Positions 27,777 to 37,408 of a DNA stretch of 64,000 nucleotides are shown here, in pieces. The stretch spans positions 19,990-83,989 of the forward strand of contig JAPPGB010000025.1 in the NCBI GenBank assembly GCA_028821475.1, written 5' to 3'. A program made the position numbers and the translations under genes. Under the pieces are notes generated by a model, which had not been told where the DNA came from, did no database searches, and was given only the letters and a program-made list of their open reading frames with translations. The first letter of the stretch is position 1. The number at the start of each line of letters is the position of its first letter. This DNA is from Spirochaetaceae bacterium. Its GTDB lineage: Bacteria > Spirochaetota > Spirochaetia > SZUA-6 > Bin103.

Positions 27777-29197
27777 GCTACCTGCCCTCCTGGGAGCAGG
27801 TGGTGCGGGTGCTGCTCCTGAGCGACTTCAACACGCGCGTGGTGGTGCTGGGCGTCGCCCTGCTCGGGATGGCGGCGGGCATCGTCGGCACCTTTACCCT
27901 GCTGCGCAAGCGCGCGCTGGTGTCGGACGCGGTCAGCCACGCCACGCTGCCCGGCATCGCCGCGGCATGGCTGGTGATGGTCGCGCTCGGTGGCACCGGC
28001 AAGTGGTTTCCGGGTCTGCTGCTTGGCGCCGCGGCCGGCGGCCTGGTCGCCGTCGGCGCCGTCCTGACCCTGCGCAGCGTGTTGCGTCTGCACGAGGATG
28101 CGGCCCTGGGCGTCGTGCTGTCGGTGTCGTTCGGCATCGGCGTAGCGCTGCTCGGGTTGATCCAGCAGATGCGCCGCGGCTCCGCCGCCGGCCTGGACTC
28201 CTTCATTTACGGCAAGACCGCCTCGATGTTGTCCGCCGACGCGTTGTTGATAGCCGTCATCTCGCTGGTCCTGGTAGTCGCCGCGGTGCTGCTGTTCAAG
28301 GAGTTGAACCTGCTTTGCTTCGACGCTCCCTACGCGGCGACGCAGGGCTTTCCGGTGGCGTTCCTGGACGCACTGATGCTCGCCCTGGTGGTCGCGGTCA
28401 CGGTGATCGGACTGCAGGCGGTGGGGCTGATCCTGATCGTCGCCCTGTTGATAACCCCGGCTGCCGCGGCGCGCTTCTGGACCCACGACCTGCGTGCGAT
28501 GACGGTCCTGGCCGCGCTGCTCGGCGCGTCGGGCGGATTCGTCGGCGCCGGACTGTCGGCCCTTGTGCCGCGCCTTCCGGCGGGTGCGGTGATCGTGGTC
28601 ACCACCTCGGTCGGGTTCATGATCAGCGTGCTGTTCGGAACCCGCCGCGGCCTGCTGCGCGTGCTCGTGGAGCGGCATCGCGGCGACCGCCGCATCCGGC
28701 GCGAGCACCTGCTGCGCGCGCTGTTCGAGCAGTTGGAGGGTCAGCTCGGGGCCATGCCCGGAGTGCGCGAACTGGCTGCCATGCCCGTGAGCCGCGGGCA
28801 GCTTGCGCGTCGGCGCGGCTGGAGCCGGGCCGAGCTGGTGTCCGCGCTGCGCGGTGCCCGCCGCGAAGGCTGGCTGCGCCCGGAGAGCGCGACGCGGCAG
28901 GATCTGCGGCTGTCCGCCGCCGGTGCCGAACGGGCGCTCCAGGTAGTGCGCAACCATCGGCTGTGGGAGCTCTACCTGATCCGGTATGCGGACGTGGCCA
29001 CCAGCCGCGTGGACCGCGGCGCCGACCGCATCGAGCACGTGCTCGGTCCGGAACTGGTCGCGGAACTGGAGGAGCAGCTCGACCGGCAGAGCGACCGCGC
29101 CGCCGTGGCCGCCAGCCCGCACGAGTTGGCCGGCGCTGCGCCGCCGCTCCCCGGGGTTGCCGCCGGAGCGCCGGCAGGGTTGACGCGCCCGTCATGA
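27773..29197 (+). CDS. Metal ABC permease fused to a DtxR/MntR-like regulator (A)
   Basis: A 474-residue two-part protein. Residues about 1-290 are a cluster-9 metal permease: LLRKRALVSDAVSHATLPGIA, DSFIYGKTASM, LLFKELNLLCFD, VGLILIVALLITPAAAARF. Residues about 295-460 are cytoplasmic and resemble a DtxR-family repressor. They hold a winged helix (GQLARRRGWSRAELVSALRGARREGWL, then LRLSAAGAERA) and the metal-binding/dimerisation helix pair (NHRLWELYL about 393-400, VDRGADRIEHVLGPEL about 412-427). His and Glu of HRLWE and the EH pair of RIEHV match metal ligands of DtxR/MntR, with Asp where DtxR has Cys102. Chlamydial YtgCR is a known analogue. The GTG start overlaps the ATPase stop. Confidence 0.88.
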   Translation: MSYLPSWEQVVRVLLLSDFNTRVVVLGVALLGMAAGIVGTFTLLRKRALVSDAVSHATLPGIAAAWLVMVALGGTGKWFPGLLLGAAAGGLVAVGAVLTLRSVLRLHEDAALGVVLSVSFGIGVALLGLIQQMRRGSAAGLDSFIYGKTASMLSADALLIAVISLVLVVAAVLLFKELNLLCFDAPYAATQGFPVAFLDALMLALVVAVTVIGLQAVGLILIVALLITPAAAARFWTHDLRAMTVLAALLGASGGFVGAGLSALVPRLPAGAVIVVTTSVGFMISVLFGTRRGLLRVLVERHRGDRRIRREHLLRALFEQLEGQLGAMPGVRELAAMPVSRGQLARRRGWSRAELVSALRGARREGWLRPESATRQDLRLSAAGAERALQVVRNHRLWELYLIRYADVATSRVDRGADRIEHVLGPELVAELEEQLDRQSDRAAVAASPHELAGAAPPLPGVAAGAPAGLTRPS

Positions 29198-30543
29198 CCT
29201 GGACCGCTCTGGACACCGGCATCGTGGTGGTTGCGGCGGTCGGCGCCATGGCGTGCGCGTTGATCGGCAGCTTCCTGGTGCTGCGCCGCATGAGCATGAT
29301 GGGCGATGCCATCAGCCACGCCGTGCTGCCGGGCATCGCCGCCGCCTTCCTGGTCACGCTGAGCCGCGACACCGCGGTCATCCTGGCGGGGGCGGCGCTC
29401 GCCGGCGTGCTCACCGCGGCGTTCACGCAGCTCATCCACCAGGCCGGCAACGTCGACCGCGGCGCAGCGATGGGCGTGGTGTTCACCACCATGTTCGCGC
29501 TCGGCCTCATCCTGATCGTGCGCAGTGCGGATGCGGTGCACATCGACGTGCACACCGTGTTCTACGGCGCCGTGGAGTTGGCGCCGCTGAACGACGTTGC
29601 GGTCGGCGGCGTCCGGCTTCCGCGCGCGCTGTTGATCCTCGGCCCGGTGTTCGCGGCCGACGTCGCCTTCGTGCTGCTGCTGTACAAGGAGCTCAACCTC
29701 ACCTCGTTCGACGGCGAGTTCGCACGCGCCATCGGCTTCAACGCCCGGCTCATCCACTACGCGTTGATGGTGATGGTGGCGGTGACCATCGTGGCCGCGT
29801 TCGAGAGCGTCGGCAGCATCCTGGTGATCGCCATGCTGATCGTGCCCGGCGTGGTCGCCGGCCTGTTCACCAGGCGGCTGTGGTCGCTGCTGCTGTTCGG
29901 CCAGGCGGTGGCGCTGGTGTGCGCCGTCGGCGGCCACCTGGGCGCCATTACCGTGCCGCGCTGGTTCGGACTCTCCGACACCAGCACCGCCGGGATGATG
30001 ACGGTGACCGCCGGCGTGGTGGTGGCGGTTGCACTCGTGGCAGCCCCGCAACGCGGACTGGCCGCGCGCGTGCTGCACCGCGTTCGGGTTGCGGTCGGCG
30101 TGGGCCGCGAGGACCTGTTGGTGGAACTGTTGCGCGGCGAAGAGCGCGACAGTCCCGGCGCCCGCGGTCGTGACCTGGTGCGCGAAGAGTCCTCGCGCAT
30201 CGCCGGCCGCTCGACGCGCGTCGACCGTACCTTGGCGTTGCTGGCCGAGCGCATGCGCGGCCGGGTGCGGCGCGCCGGCGACGGCTACCGGCTCACCGCC
30301 GCAGGGCGCCGGCTGGCGACCGGGCTGCTGCGCAGCCACCGGCTGTGGGAAAGCTACCTGTTCGCCGAGGGCGACACGGATGTCGGCGAGGTGCACTTCG
30401 CCGCCCACCAGTTGGAGCACGTGACCTCGGCCGGCATGCGCGCCGACCTGGCCCGCGGCGCCGGCGCCACCGATCCCCACGGTCGTCCGATTCCCGAGGC
30501 GCCGCCCGCCGATCCGGGCGCCCGCCGGCCGGCCGACGGCTGA
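29194..30543 (+). CDS. Metal ABC permease fused to a DtxR-like domain (B)
   Basis: A 449-residue second permease, also extended by a DtxR-like domain. The permease (about 1-290) has LRRMSMMGDAISHAVLPGIAAAF, DVHTVFYGAVELAPL, LYKELNLTSFDGEFA and VGSILVIAMLIVPGVVAGLF. The tail (about 300-445) has a less canonical helix-turn-helix (SSRIAGRSTRVDRTLALLAE). It then has a clear metal/dimerisation part: LTAAGRRLATGLLRSHRLWESYL (about 367-388 in part), EVHFAAHQLEHV (about 398-409) and DPHGRPIP (about 427-434), the last a DtxR hallmark. His-rich ligand positions are kept. It overlaps permease A by four bases, so the two fused subunits are made together and could pair their regulator domains. Confidence 0.88.
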   Translation: MTWTALDTGIVVVAAVGAMACALIGSFLVLRRMSMMGDAISHAVLPGIAAAFLVTLSRDTAVILAGAALAGVLTAAFTQLIHQAGNVDRGAAMGVVFTTMFALGLILIVRSADAVHIDVHTVFYGAVELAPLNDVAVGGVRLPRALLILGPVFAADVAFVLLLYKELNLTSFDGEFARAIGFNARLIHYALMVMVAVTIVAAFESVGSILVIAMLIVPGVVAGLFTRRLWSLLLFGQAVALVCAVGGHLGAITVPRWFGLSDTSTAGMMTVTAGVVVAVALVAAPQRGLAARVLHRVRVAVGVGREDLLVELLRGEERDSPGARGRDLVREESSRIAGRSTRVDRTLALLAERMRGRVRRAGDGYRLTAAGRRLATGLLRSHRLWESYLFAEGDTDVGEVHFAAHQLEHVTSAGMRADLARGAGATDPHGRPIPEAPPADPGARRPADG

Positions 30544-30544
30544 C

Positions 30545-31822
30545 GTGACCACACCCCTGGCGGCGGACTCCCGGACTCCGCGGGACAGCGCGCGGGACGT
30601 ACCGGCCAGGTACCACGGGTTGGACGGGCTGCGCGCTCTGGCCATGCTGCTCGGCATCGTGCTGCACGCGACGCTGCCGTACTTCGCACGGATTGCCGAC
30701 ATCGAGCTGATGTGGCCGGCGGACGACGACCAGTCGCTGGCGCTGCTGGTGTTGTTCGACTTCATCCACCTGTGGCGCATGCCGGTGTTCTTCCTGCTGG
30801 CCGGCTTCTTCGCGCACCTGGTGCTGGAGCGCCGCTCCATCGCAGCCTTCATACGCGACCGGTTGCGGCGCATCGCCGTGCCGCTTGTCTTGTTCACCGT
30901 CGTGATGGCGCTGATCCTGCCGGTGTTGTGGAACTACGGCTGGAAGGGAGAATACGCGGTCGACCTCGGCGTGCTCGATCCGCTCAAGTGGCCGTATTTT
31001 GCCTCACAACCCACCCCGCTGGCGCACCTCTGGTTCCTCTGGCACCTGCTGATCATGTATGCAGTGCTGCTCGTGCTGCGCCGTGTCGGTGCGACCCGGC
31101 TTGGTCTGGCTGTCCGCACCGTGCCGCCCGTTGCGTCGTTGGCGCGGCGCTCGGTCGCCGCCGTGTACGCGCGAGCGCCGCTGGCGCTGATGGCGGCGGC
31201 GGCGCTCCTGCTTGCGTGGCGCGGCGGCGACGAGTCGAAACCGATCTTTCCGCCCAATGTCCCCGACCTGCTGTACGGAGCGCTCTTCTTCTTCTACGGC
31301 TACGGGCTGTGGACCCGGCGCGCGTCGATCCGGAACCTGACGCACCATGGAGTCCTGGCCGTCCTGTGGGCGTCGGCGTTCGCCGTCTACGCCCTGCACC
31401 TGGCCATGCTCGGTGCTCTGCAAGTTGCGGACGGCGCCGGTTCGAGCGGCGTGGCCGCTACGCTGGCACTCGTGGAGGTGCTCGCGCAAGGCTGCGCGGT
31501 GGTGCTGCTGACGCTGGCGCTGGTGGGCAGTTGCGAGGCGCTGTTGAGGGCGCCGCAGCCGTGGGTGCGGTGGACGGCAGACGCGTCCTACTGGATCTAC
31601 CTGATGCACCTGCCGGTCGTCGCATGGCTCACCTTCTGGCTCGCGCACCTCGACCGGTCCGGACGTCTCACCGCGTTGACCGGGTTCGCCTGGGGCGCCG
31701 GACTGAAGTTTCTGGCCGCCAGCATCGTCACCACGGCGGTGGGTCTGGCGAGCTACCGGTACCTCGTCCGCTACACCCCGCTCGGCTCGCTCCTGAACGG
31801 CAAGCGAAGCCGCCGACATTGA
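30545..31822 (+). CDS. Membrane acyltransferase (acyltransferase-3/OpgC-like)
   Basis: A 425-residue integral membrane protein with about ten hydrophobic segments. It begins with the acyltransferase-3 signature RYHGLDGLRALAMLLGIVLHATLPYF, in which the arginine and histidine are thought to take part in acyl transfer. FDFIHLWRMPVFFLLAGFFAHLVLERR and LAHLWFLWHLLIMY follow, and it ends with WTADASYWIYLMHLPVVAWLTFWLAH. Family members acylate sugars, glucans or lipids at the cell surface, and the pattern is closest to the MdoC/OpgC branch. The GTG start at 30545 follows the metal operon by one base, probably by read-through rather than shared function. Confidence 0.85.
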   Translation: MTTPLAADSRTPRDSARDVPARYHGLDGLRALAMLLGIVLHATLPYFARIADIELMWPADDDQSLALLVLFDFIHLWRMPVFFLLAGFFAHLVLERRSIAAFIRDRLRRIAVPLVLFTVVMALILPVLWNYGWKGEYAVDLGVLDPLKWPYFASQPTPLAHLWFLWHLLIMYAVLLVLRRVGATRLGLAVRTVPPVASLARRSVAAVYARAPLALMAAAALLLAWRGGDESKPIFPPNVPDLLYGALFFFYGYGLWTRRASIRNLTHHGVLAVLWASAFAVYALHLAMLGALQVADGAGSSGVAATLALVEVLAQGCAVVLLTLALVGSCEALLRAPQPWVRWTADASYWIYLMHLPVVAWLTFWLAHLDRSGRLTALTGFAWGAGLKFLAASIVTTAVGLASYRYLVRYTPLGSLLNGKRSRRH

Positions 31823-31941
31823 TCGCAGCTACGCGTGTGGAAGCACGCAGCACGACGCAGGGCCGTCTACGGGGCGTAACGCGAGATCAGGGTTGCTCAT
31901 CTTCGGTTGCCCCTACCAGGTCCGGTTGGTAAGGTCGATCC

Positions 31942-32835
31942 ATGGCGGATCGGATCGACTTTCGCCGCTGGAATGTCACCCGCGTGGGGATGGAGGCGTG
32001 GCGTAACTTCAGTCGGCAGACGGAGATCAAGCTGCGCGGTCGCACTTTCTTCGTCGGTCCTAACGCCTCCGGCAAGTCGAATATTTTGGATGCGCTCCGT
32101 TTCTTGCGCGACGTTGCCGGGTCGGGACTCGACGAAGCGGTGGCGTTGCGCGGCGGCATGCGTGAGGTGCGGTCCCTCCATGCCCGGCAGTTTCCGGGCG
32201 TCCGAATCGCCGTCGACGTGGGGCCGCGCGACGGCAGCGCCAAGTGGTCGTACGAGTTGCACTTCCGCAATCATCCGAACCGGCACCGCCCGGTCGTTGA
32301 GCGCGAGTGCGTGCGTCTGGATGGCAAGGCCATCGTTGACAGACCAGACAAGCGAGATCGGCAGGATGCGGAGCGCCTCACTCAGACCCATCTCGAACAG
32401 GTCAGCGAGAATCAGGCTTTCTGGCGCGCGCACGGCGCCAAGCAGAGCGAGGCGGCATTCTCTGATGGTACTCTACGGCTGTTGGGACTGTTCTGGGCGC
32501 TGGCGGAGAGTGGCGGGCCGCTGTTGTTGGAGGAGCCGGAGCTGAGTTTGCATGACGCCCTGGTTTCGCGCTTGGCAACCTTGATGGCTCGCATGAACCG
32601 CAAGTCCGGCCGCCAGGTGCTGGTGACCACCCACTCGGCTGCGCTGCTCGGAGACAAAGGGATTGACTTGGCCGAAGTGTATCTGCTGGTACCGGGAGAG
32701 GAGGGCACGAACGTGTTGTGCGCGGCAGACCTGGACGACGTACGGTCGCTGGTTGAGGGAGACCTCACACCCGGCGAGGCAATAATGCCGCGGGCGGCGC
32801 CGAAGGACGTCCACCAATTGTCATTCGACTTCTGA
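31942..32835 (+). CDS. Compact AAA-family ATPase (AAA_21 type)
   Basis: A 297-residue SMC-like ATPase. Walker A is GPNASGKSN (about residues 38-46) in FFVGPNASGKSNILDALRFLRD. The second half has SDGTLRLLGLFWALAES, Walker B PLLLEEPELSLHDA and the H-loop VLVTTHSAALL, followed by EVYLLVPGEEGTNV. It is shorter than usual for this family because the central helical insertion is reduced, and the DUF4276-type partner that commonly follows is absent. It may be a stand-alone defence-type ATPase, a trimmed remnant, or a housekeeping protein; the reading frame is intact. The ATG at 31942 lacks an obvious strong ribosome-binding site. Confidence 0.75.
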   Translation: MADRIDFRRWNVTRVGMEAWRNFSRQTEIKLRGRTFFVGPNASGKSNILDALRFLRDVAGSGLDEAVALRGGMREVRSLHARQFPGVRIAVDVGPRDGSAKWSYELHFRNHPNRHRPVVERECVRLDGKAIVDRPDKRDRQDAERLTQTHLEQVSENQAFWRAHGAKQSEAAFSDGTLRLLGLFWALAESGGPLLLEEPELSLHDALVSRLATLMARMNRKSGRQVLVTTHSAALLGDKGIDLAEVYLLVPGEEGTNVLCAADLDDVRSLVEGDLTPGEAIMPRAAPKDVHQLSFDF

Positions 32836-33166
32836 AATGGAAGTAGCGCCGAGCCGGGCGGTGCGGGAGGGACTCGTACCCGCGGAAGGGGACTCTCGCA
32901 GGGTCGGACCCGAGTACACGTTGCTGATGAGCGAGTATGCCCGCGAGAGGTGGAACCCGTTGCGAGCGGCCGACAGGTCGCCGAGCCTGCAGCGGGCAAT
33001 GGTGTGCTTTGCGAAACTTTGCTGAGGGTGGCCGCTGGTAGCGACGGGGACGGACCCTTAAAAGAATAAAGGCAGATGTTGATTTTATTGAGGGGAGTGG
33101 CGACACTGCCGCGGTGGTCTTGATGCGGAAGGTGTCGAAAGGCGTAGGGCGGTCGCCGGTAGGCGC
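32836..33166. other. Intergenic stretch without a clear gene
   Basis: About 330 bases between the AAA ATPase and the exporter operon. A 62-codon open frame is present but shows no family features. An A-rich patch at 33058-33092 may contain the promoter of the exporter operon, although no well-spaced -35/-10 pair stands out. A stretch near 32860-32890 resembles a tRNA T-arm on the minus strand, without the rest of a cloverleaf. Confidence 0.4.
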
Positions 33167-33964
33167 ATGCGGTTTCTGACCGGTGCAGCGAGTGCGCTGT
33201 TCGCTCCGGACCGGGCTTTTGCGTTTCGGGTGGCTTCCGGGGTCTCGCTGTTTGCATTGCTGGCCCTGGAGCTGGCATCCGTGGTTGCCGGCGAAACGAT
33301 GATCCTGTGGCGGACGAGCGGACCCGAATTGCGGCGGATCGCCCTGGTGGAGTCGCTGCACGTGGCCGAGCAGCGCAGCACCTCGTTTGCGGAGCCTGAG
33401 GAGGTGGACCGGCGGCGGGCGGCGGCCTACCGCCGGCTCACCGCTCCCACCGGCCCCGTTGCCAAGACCGTTGCGGTCCTGCTCTCGGGCCTCGTTCTGC
33501 CGGCCGCCGTCGTCCTCACGTGGTTGGCGCTGCTCGTGCTGGCGCAATTCCTCGGCGGCGAGGAACCGCGCAGCCCGGGCCGCCCGCGTGCCTCCATCAG
33601 ACTGGTCGCGGTGGCATTCGCCCCGCTGGCCCTGCGCCGGCTGGCTTCGGGCGCCGTGACCCTGGCGGCGGTCGACCCGGCCGCCGCCGCTGCCGGTGCC
33701 ACCACGGTCGCGACCTACCGCGAGCGCGCAACGGTACGCTTCGATCTGGCGGCGCTGGCTGACGCACCAGCCGGCGTCGTCGAGCGAGCCGCCGTGTTGC
33801 TCACCGACCCGTTCGGCCTGTGGGCGCTGGCCGTGCTCGCCTCCGGCGCCGCCGCGCTGCTGCGCCTGCCGGCGCTGCGCGCCCTGGTGCTGACCGCGGT
33901 GATCGCCGCGCTGTGGACGCTGTTCGACACCGTGGCGGGCGGCCGCTGGGCGCTGCTGGCATGA
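33167..33964 (+). CDS. Yip1-like membrane protein of an exporter operon
   Basis: A 265-residue membrane protein with about five hydrophobic segments and no catalytic motifs. The start MRFLTGAASALFAPDRAFAFRVASG and the arrangement of membrane segments resemble Yip1-domain proteins often encoded just ahead of MacAB-like exporters. It contains a long extracytoplasmic stretch after the first membrane segment (residues about 45-95). The stop overlaps the adaptor start by four bases (ATGA). The function is unknown; membership of the exporter is inferred from the coupled operon. Confidence 0.6.
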   Translation: MRFLTGAASALFAPDRAFAFRVASGVSLFALLALELASVVAGETMILWRTSGPELRRIALVESLHVAEQRSTSFAEPEEVDRRRAAAYRRLTAPTGPVAKTVAVLLSGLVLPAAVVLTWLALLVLAQFLGGEEPRSPGRPRASIRLVAVAFAPLALRRLASGAVTLAAVDPAAAAAGATTVATYRERATVRFDLAALADAPAGVVERAAVLLTDPFGLWALAVLASGAAALLRLPALRALVLTAVIAALWTLFDTVAGGRWALLA

Positions 33965-35472
33965 AGCGGCGTACCACCCGCCTGCTGCGGGCGGGCATCG
34001 CTGTCGTGGTGCTGCTCGGCGCCGGTGCCGCGCTGTGGCGGTTGTTCGCCGGCGACCCGGCGGCGGACGCCGTCCCGGTGACGGTGGAGGCTGCGCGCAC
34101 CGCCACCCTGCGGGCGCGCGTGGTAGGGAGCTGCACGTTCCGGCCGCGGCGCAGCGTCACGGTGCTCAGCGAAACGGGCGGCCGCGCCGTGGCGATTCAC
34201 GCCGCGGTAGGTGACGCCGTCAGCGAGGGTCAGGAGCTGGTGGCGCTCGACGACCGTGAGCTGCGACTCGCACTGCGGCGCGCCGAGGCGGCGCGGCAGG
34301 ACGCCGAGGACGGCGTACGCGGCAATCTGCTTACGCTGCGCTCCAACCTGCGCGCCGCCGAGGCGGGCTGGCAGCGGGCGCGCGATGCCCTGGAGCGCGA
34401 CCGAAAGCTGCATGCAGCCGGCGGCGCGACGCAGGCGCAGGTGGATGCGGCGCTGCATGCCGAGCGCGATGCCGCCGAAGCGCTCCGCGGTGCGCGCGAG
34501 CAGCTCAACCTCGGCGCCGGACGCGAGCCCGGCGCGCAGCCGGCGCTCGACCCGGCGGACGACGGCGCCATCGTCGCGGCGGACGCCGGCGTGCTCCAGG
34601 CTCGGCTTGCGGCGCAGCAGGCGGCGCACGACCTGGAGCAAGCGATCCTGGCCGCCCCGCTGGCCGGTACCCTGACCGCACTGGAGGCGACACTCGGCAA
34701 TCACTTGGCTCCCGGAGCGGCGGTTGCGACCGTCGCCACCCTGGACGACATCCTGGCCGAGGTGCAGATCGACGAGGTGGATATCGGCAAGCTGCAGGTG
34801 GGTCAGGAGGTGGTGCTGACCACCGACAGCGTGCGCGACGTCGAGCTTGCCGGCCGTATCGCGCTCATCCCGCCCGCGATGACCGACCACCGGGTCGCGG
34901 TGGACGTGGAGGTGGACCAGAGCGGCCTGCCCGCGGGCGCGGTGTTGCGCGCCGGCGCATCCTGCCGCGCGCGCATCGAGGCGGAGTTGAAGCGCGACGT
35001 GACGGTGGTGCCGTTTGCCGCGCTGCTGGAGCGTCCGGGCGGCAGCGTGGCGTTCGTGGCGGTACCCGACGCCGCCGAAGCCGCGGGCGCGGCCGGTGCG
35101 GACGCCGGCGGTGCGTCCGAGACCGGCCCCGCAGCCGACGCGCCCGAGAGCGGCGACCGCGGCGCTGCCGCCGGCCCCGGCACCGCAACCGGCGATGTCG
35201 GCGCAACCGGCGGTGTCGCTGATACCGGCGGTGCCACCGGTCCGGCACCGCGCTTGTACCGGCTGGAGCGGCGCGAAGTGGAGTTGGGCGCATCGAGCGT
35301 CAGCGACGTGGAGGTGACCGCGGGAGTGGAGAAGGGTGAGCTGGTGGTGGTGGGCAACCTGTCACTGCTGCGCGACGGGCTGCTGGTCAGCCGGGACAGC
35401 GGCGACCTTGACGGCAAGGAGGACGACGAGAGTGGTGGGCGGTTCGGCCGGCGGCAGGACGACGAGCAGTGA
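33961..35472 (+). CDS. HlyD/MacA-type periplasmic adaptor protein
   Basis: A 503-residue membrane fusion protein linking an inner-membrane ABC exporter to the outside. It has an N-terminal anchor (about 8-30), a lipoyl-like half ([33 protein letters not shown]), a coiled-coil hairpin (about 95-190), the returning half ([26 protein letters not shown]), and a beta-barrel domain (about 250-345). An unusual Ala/Gly/Asp/Thr-rich low-complexity insertion (about 369-430) splits the final membrane-proximal domain, which resumes at [11 protein letters not shown]. The tail is acidic and polar. The stop overlaps the ATPase start by four bases. Confidence 0.88.
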   Translation: MKRRTTRLLRAGIAVVVLLGAGAALWRLFAGDPAADAVPVTVEAARTATLRARVVGSCTFRPRRSVTVLSETGGRAVAIHAAVGDAVSEGQELVALDDRELRLALRRAEAARQDAEDGVRGNLLTLRSNLRAAEAGWQRARDALERDRKLHAAGGATQAQVDAALHAERDAAEALRGAREQLNLGAGREPGAQPALDPADDGAIVAADAGVLQARLAAQQAAHDLEQAILAAPLAGTLTALEATLGNHLAPGAAVATVATLDDILAEVQIDEVDIGKLQVGQEVVLTTDSVRDVELAGRIALIPPAMTDHRVAVDVEVDQSGLPAGAVLRAGASCRARIEAELKRDVTVVPFAALLERPGGSVAFVAVPDAAEAAGAAGADAGGASETGPAADAPESGDRGAAAGPGTATGDVGATGGVADTGGATGPAPRLYRLERREVELGASSVSDVEVTAGVEKGELVVVGNLSLLRDGLLVSRDSGDLDGKEDDESGGRFGRRQDDEQ

Positions 35473-36164
35473 TTCGGCTCGCCGGGATCACCAAGGAATA
35501 CCACATGGGCGAAGACGTGACGGTGAACGCCCTCGCCGGGGTCGACCTGGAGATCGGCGCGCGCGAATTCATCGCGGTGATGGGGCCGTCCGGCTCCGGC
35601 AAGTCGACGCTGATGAATATCATCGGCTGCCTGGACCGCCCCAGCGGCGGCCGCTACACCCTCGATGGCATCGACGTGGCGCGCATGAGCGACCGGGAAT
35701 TGGCGCAGGTGCGCAACGCGCGCATCGGCTTCGTGTTCCAGACCTTCAACCTGCTGCCGCGCATGACCGCCCTGCGCAACGTCGAGCTGCCGCTGGTCTA
35801 TGCCGGCGTGGCGCGCGGCGCACGCCAACGGCGAGCCACTGCGGCCCTGGTGCGCGTCGGCTTGGCCGACCGCACGCGGCACCGCCCCAACCAGCTCTCC
35901 GGCGGCCAGCGGCAACGCGTCGCCATCGCCCGCGCCCTGGTCAACAACCCCTCCATCGTGTTCGCCGACGAGCCCACCGGCAACCTGGACACCACCACCG
36001 GCAGCGAGATCATGGACCTGCTGGCCGACCTGCACGACGCCGGCGCCACCATCATCCTGGTCACCCACGAGGCCGACGTCGCCGCCTACGCCGGCCGCGT
36101 CATCCACCTGCGCGATGGACGCGTGACCGGCGACGAGGCGCGCACGGCGGCGCCGGCCGATTAG
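35469..36164 (+). CDS. MacB/LolD-type ABC exporter ATPase
   Basis: A 231-residue stand-alone ATPase of the MacB/LolD/FtsE class. It has Walker [10 protein letters not shown] (about residues 39-47) followed by [14 protein letters not shown], the class-typical [22 protein letters not shown], signature [15 protein letters not shown], Walker [17 protein letters not shown] and [13 protein letters not shown]. The GTG at 35469 overlaps the adaptor stop. It drives the two FtsX-type permeases that follow. Confidence 0.92.
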   Translation: MIRLAGITKEYHMGEDVTVNALAGVDLEIGAREFIAVMGPSGSGKSTLMNIIGCLDRPSGGRYTLDGIDVARMSDRELAQVRNARIGFVFQTFNLLPRMTALRNVELPLVYAGVARGARQRRATAALVRVGLADRTRHRPNQLSGGQRQRVAIARALVNNPSIVFADEPTGNLDTTTGSEIMDLLADLHDAGATIILVTHEADVAAYAGRVIHLRDGRVTGDEARTAAPAD

Positions 36165-36185
36165 CGGGAGGCGTCAGGAAGCACC

Positions 36186-37400
36186 ATGCGCGTCACCGAG
36201 GGACTGCGCGAGGCGTTCGACACCGTGCGCCACAACAAGCTGCGCACCGCGCTGACCATCCTCAGCATCGTGATCGGCGTCGCCTCGGTAATCGCGGTGA
36301 TGGCGATCGGGATCATGGGCCGGCGCGCGATCATGGGCGACCTGGCAGCGCTCGGCGGCGCGCTGTACTGGATCGAGGCGGAGGAAGGCGGATCGGAAGA
36401 CGGTCGCCGCGACCAGCACCTGCGTATCGAGCACCTGGAGGCGATATCCGAGCTGGTCGCCGACACCAGTTGGGTGAGTCCGATCCTGCGCGGCGGCGCC
36501 GAGCTGCGCTTCCGCGACAAGCAGGTGCAGGCGTCGTTGTTCGGCGTCGGTGCGCAGTACTCGGAACTGTGGCCGCTGCCGGTGCAGGCGGGGCGCTTTC
36601 TCGAACCGGAAGAGGTGTCGCAACGGCGCAAGGTGATCGTGCTCGGCGACCGCGTCGCGCACGGGCTGTTCGACGACGCCGAACGAGCGCTTGGCAGCGT
36701 GGTGAGCGCCGGCGGGCTGCAGCTCCAGGTAGTCGGCGTGATGGCGGCGGATTTCCGCGCCGCCGGCGACGGTTCCGACGACCGCACCTGCTACCTGCCA
36801 CACGAACTGTATCGCAGCATCTACCGGTGGGATCCGGGCATCGGCCCGCACGTGCCCGACGTGACGCTGCGTGCGCGCGACGCCGCGCGGCTCGGCGAAT
36901 CGATGACACTCGTGCAGCGCTTCCTCGACCGCGTGCTGCCCGGTTCGCCGTCGGTGCGGCCGTTCGTGGTGGAAACCGACCAGGCACGGCTTGAGACCGA
37001 AGCGGAGGTGCTGCGCGTGATCAGCATGGTGGTGACCCTGGTGGCAGGCATCTCGCTGCTGGTCGGCGGCCTGGGAATCATGAACATCATGCTGGTGAGC
37101 GTCAGCGAGCGCACCGTCGAGATCGGCCTGCGCAAGGCGGTGGGCGCCCGCGACGGCGACATTCTGGGCCAGTTCCTGATCGAGTCGATGGTGATCTGCC
37201 TGCTGGGCGGGGTATGCGGCGTGGTGCTGGGGTTCGGCGGCACGCTGGCGGTGGCGCTGGCGCTGGGCTGGAACCTGATCCTGCCCGAGGTGGCCGCCGT
37301 CGGCCTGGGCGTGGCGGTGGCCACCGGCCTGTTCTTCGGCGTCTACCCGGCAACCAAGGCGGCGCGGCTGCCGCCGGTGGTCGCCCTGAGCCGCAACTGA
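36186..37400 (+). CDS. MacB-type (FtsX-like) permease 1
   Basis: A 404-residue permease with the MacB topology: one N-terminal membrane segment (LRTALTILSIVIGVASVIAVMAIG), a large periplasmic domain (about 50-270), and three C-terminal segments starting at ISLLVGGLGIMNIMLVSVSERTVEIGLRKAVGARDGDI. The last is the FtsX-family coupling signature. Start ATG at 36186, 21 bases after the ATPase gene. It shares clear similarity with the next gene, so the two probably form a heterodimer. Cargo is unknown; MacB relatives export peptides, lipoproteins or toxins. Confidence 0.88.
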   Translation: MRVTEGLREAFDTVRHNKLRTALTILSIVIGVASVIAVMAIGIMGRRAIMGDLAALGGALYWIEAEEGGSEDGRRDQHLRIEHLEAISELVADTSWVSPILRGGAELRFRDKQVQASLFGVGAQYSELWPLPVQAGRFLEPEEVSQRRKVIVLGDRVAHGLFDDAERALGSVVSAGGLQLQVVGVMAADFRAAGDGSDDRTCYLPHELYRSIYRWDPGIGPHVPDVTLRARDAARLGESMTLVQRFLDRVLPGSPSVRPFVVETDQARLETEAEVLRVISMVVTLVAGISLLVGGLGIMNIMLVSVSERTVEIGLRKAVGARDGDILGQFLIESMVICLLGGVCGVVLGFGGTLAVALALGWNLILPEVAAVGLGVAVATGLFFGVYPATKAARLPPVVALSRN

Positions 37401-37408
37401 GCGCACCG

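Noticed and set aside
32855..32930. tRNA-like T-arm on the minus strand
   Set aside because: A TACGAGT loop flanked by GGG/CCC is present, but no acceptor stem, anticodon arm or D-arm could be folded, and the loop lacks the usual TTC.
32837..33025. 62-codon open frame after the AAA ATPase as its missing partner
   Set aside because: Too short, no hydrophobic core or motif, and no sign of DUF4276-like sequence.
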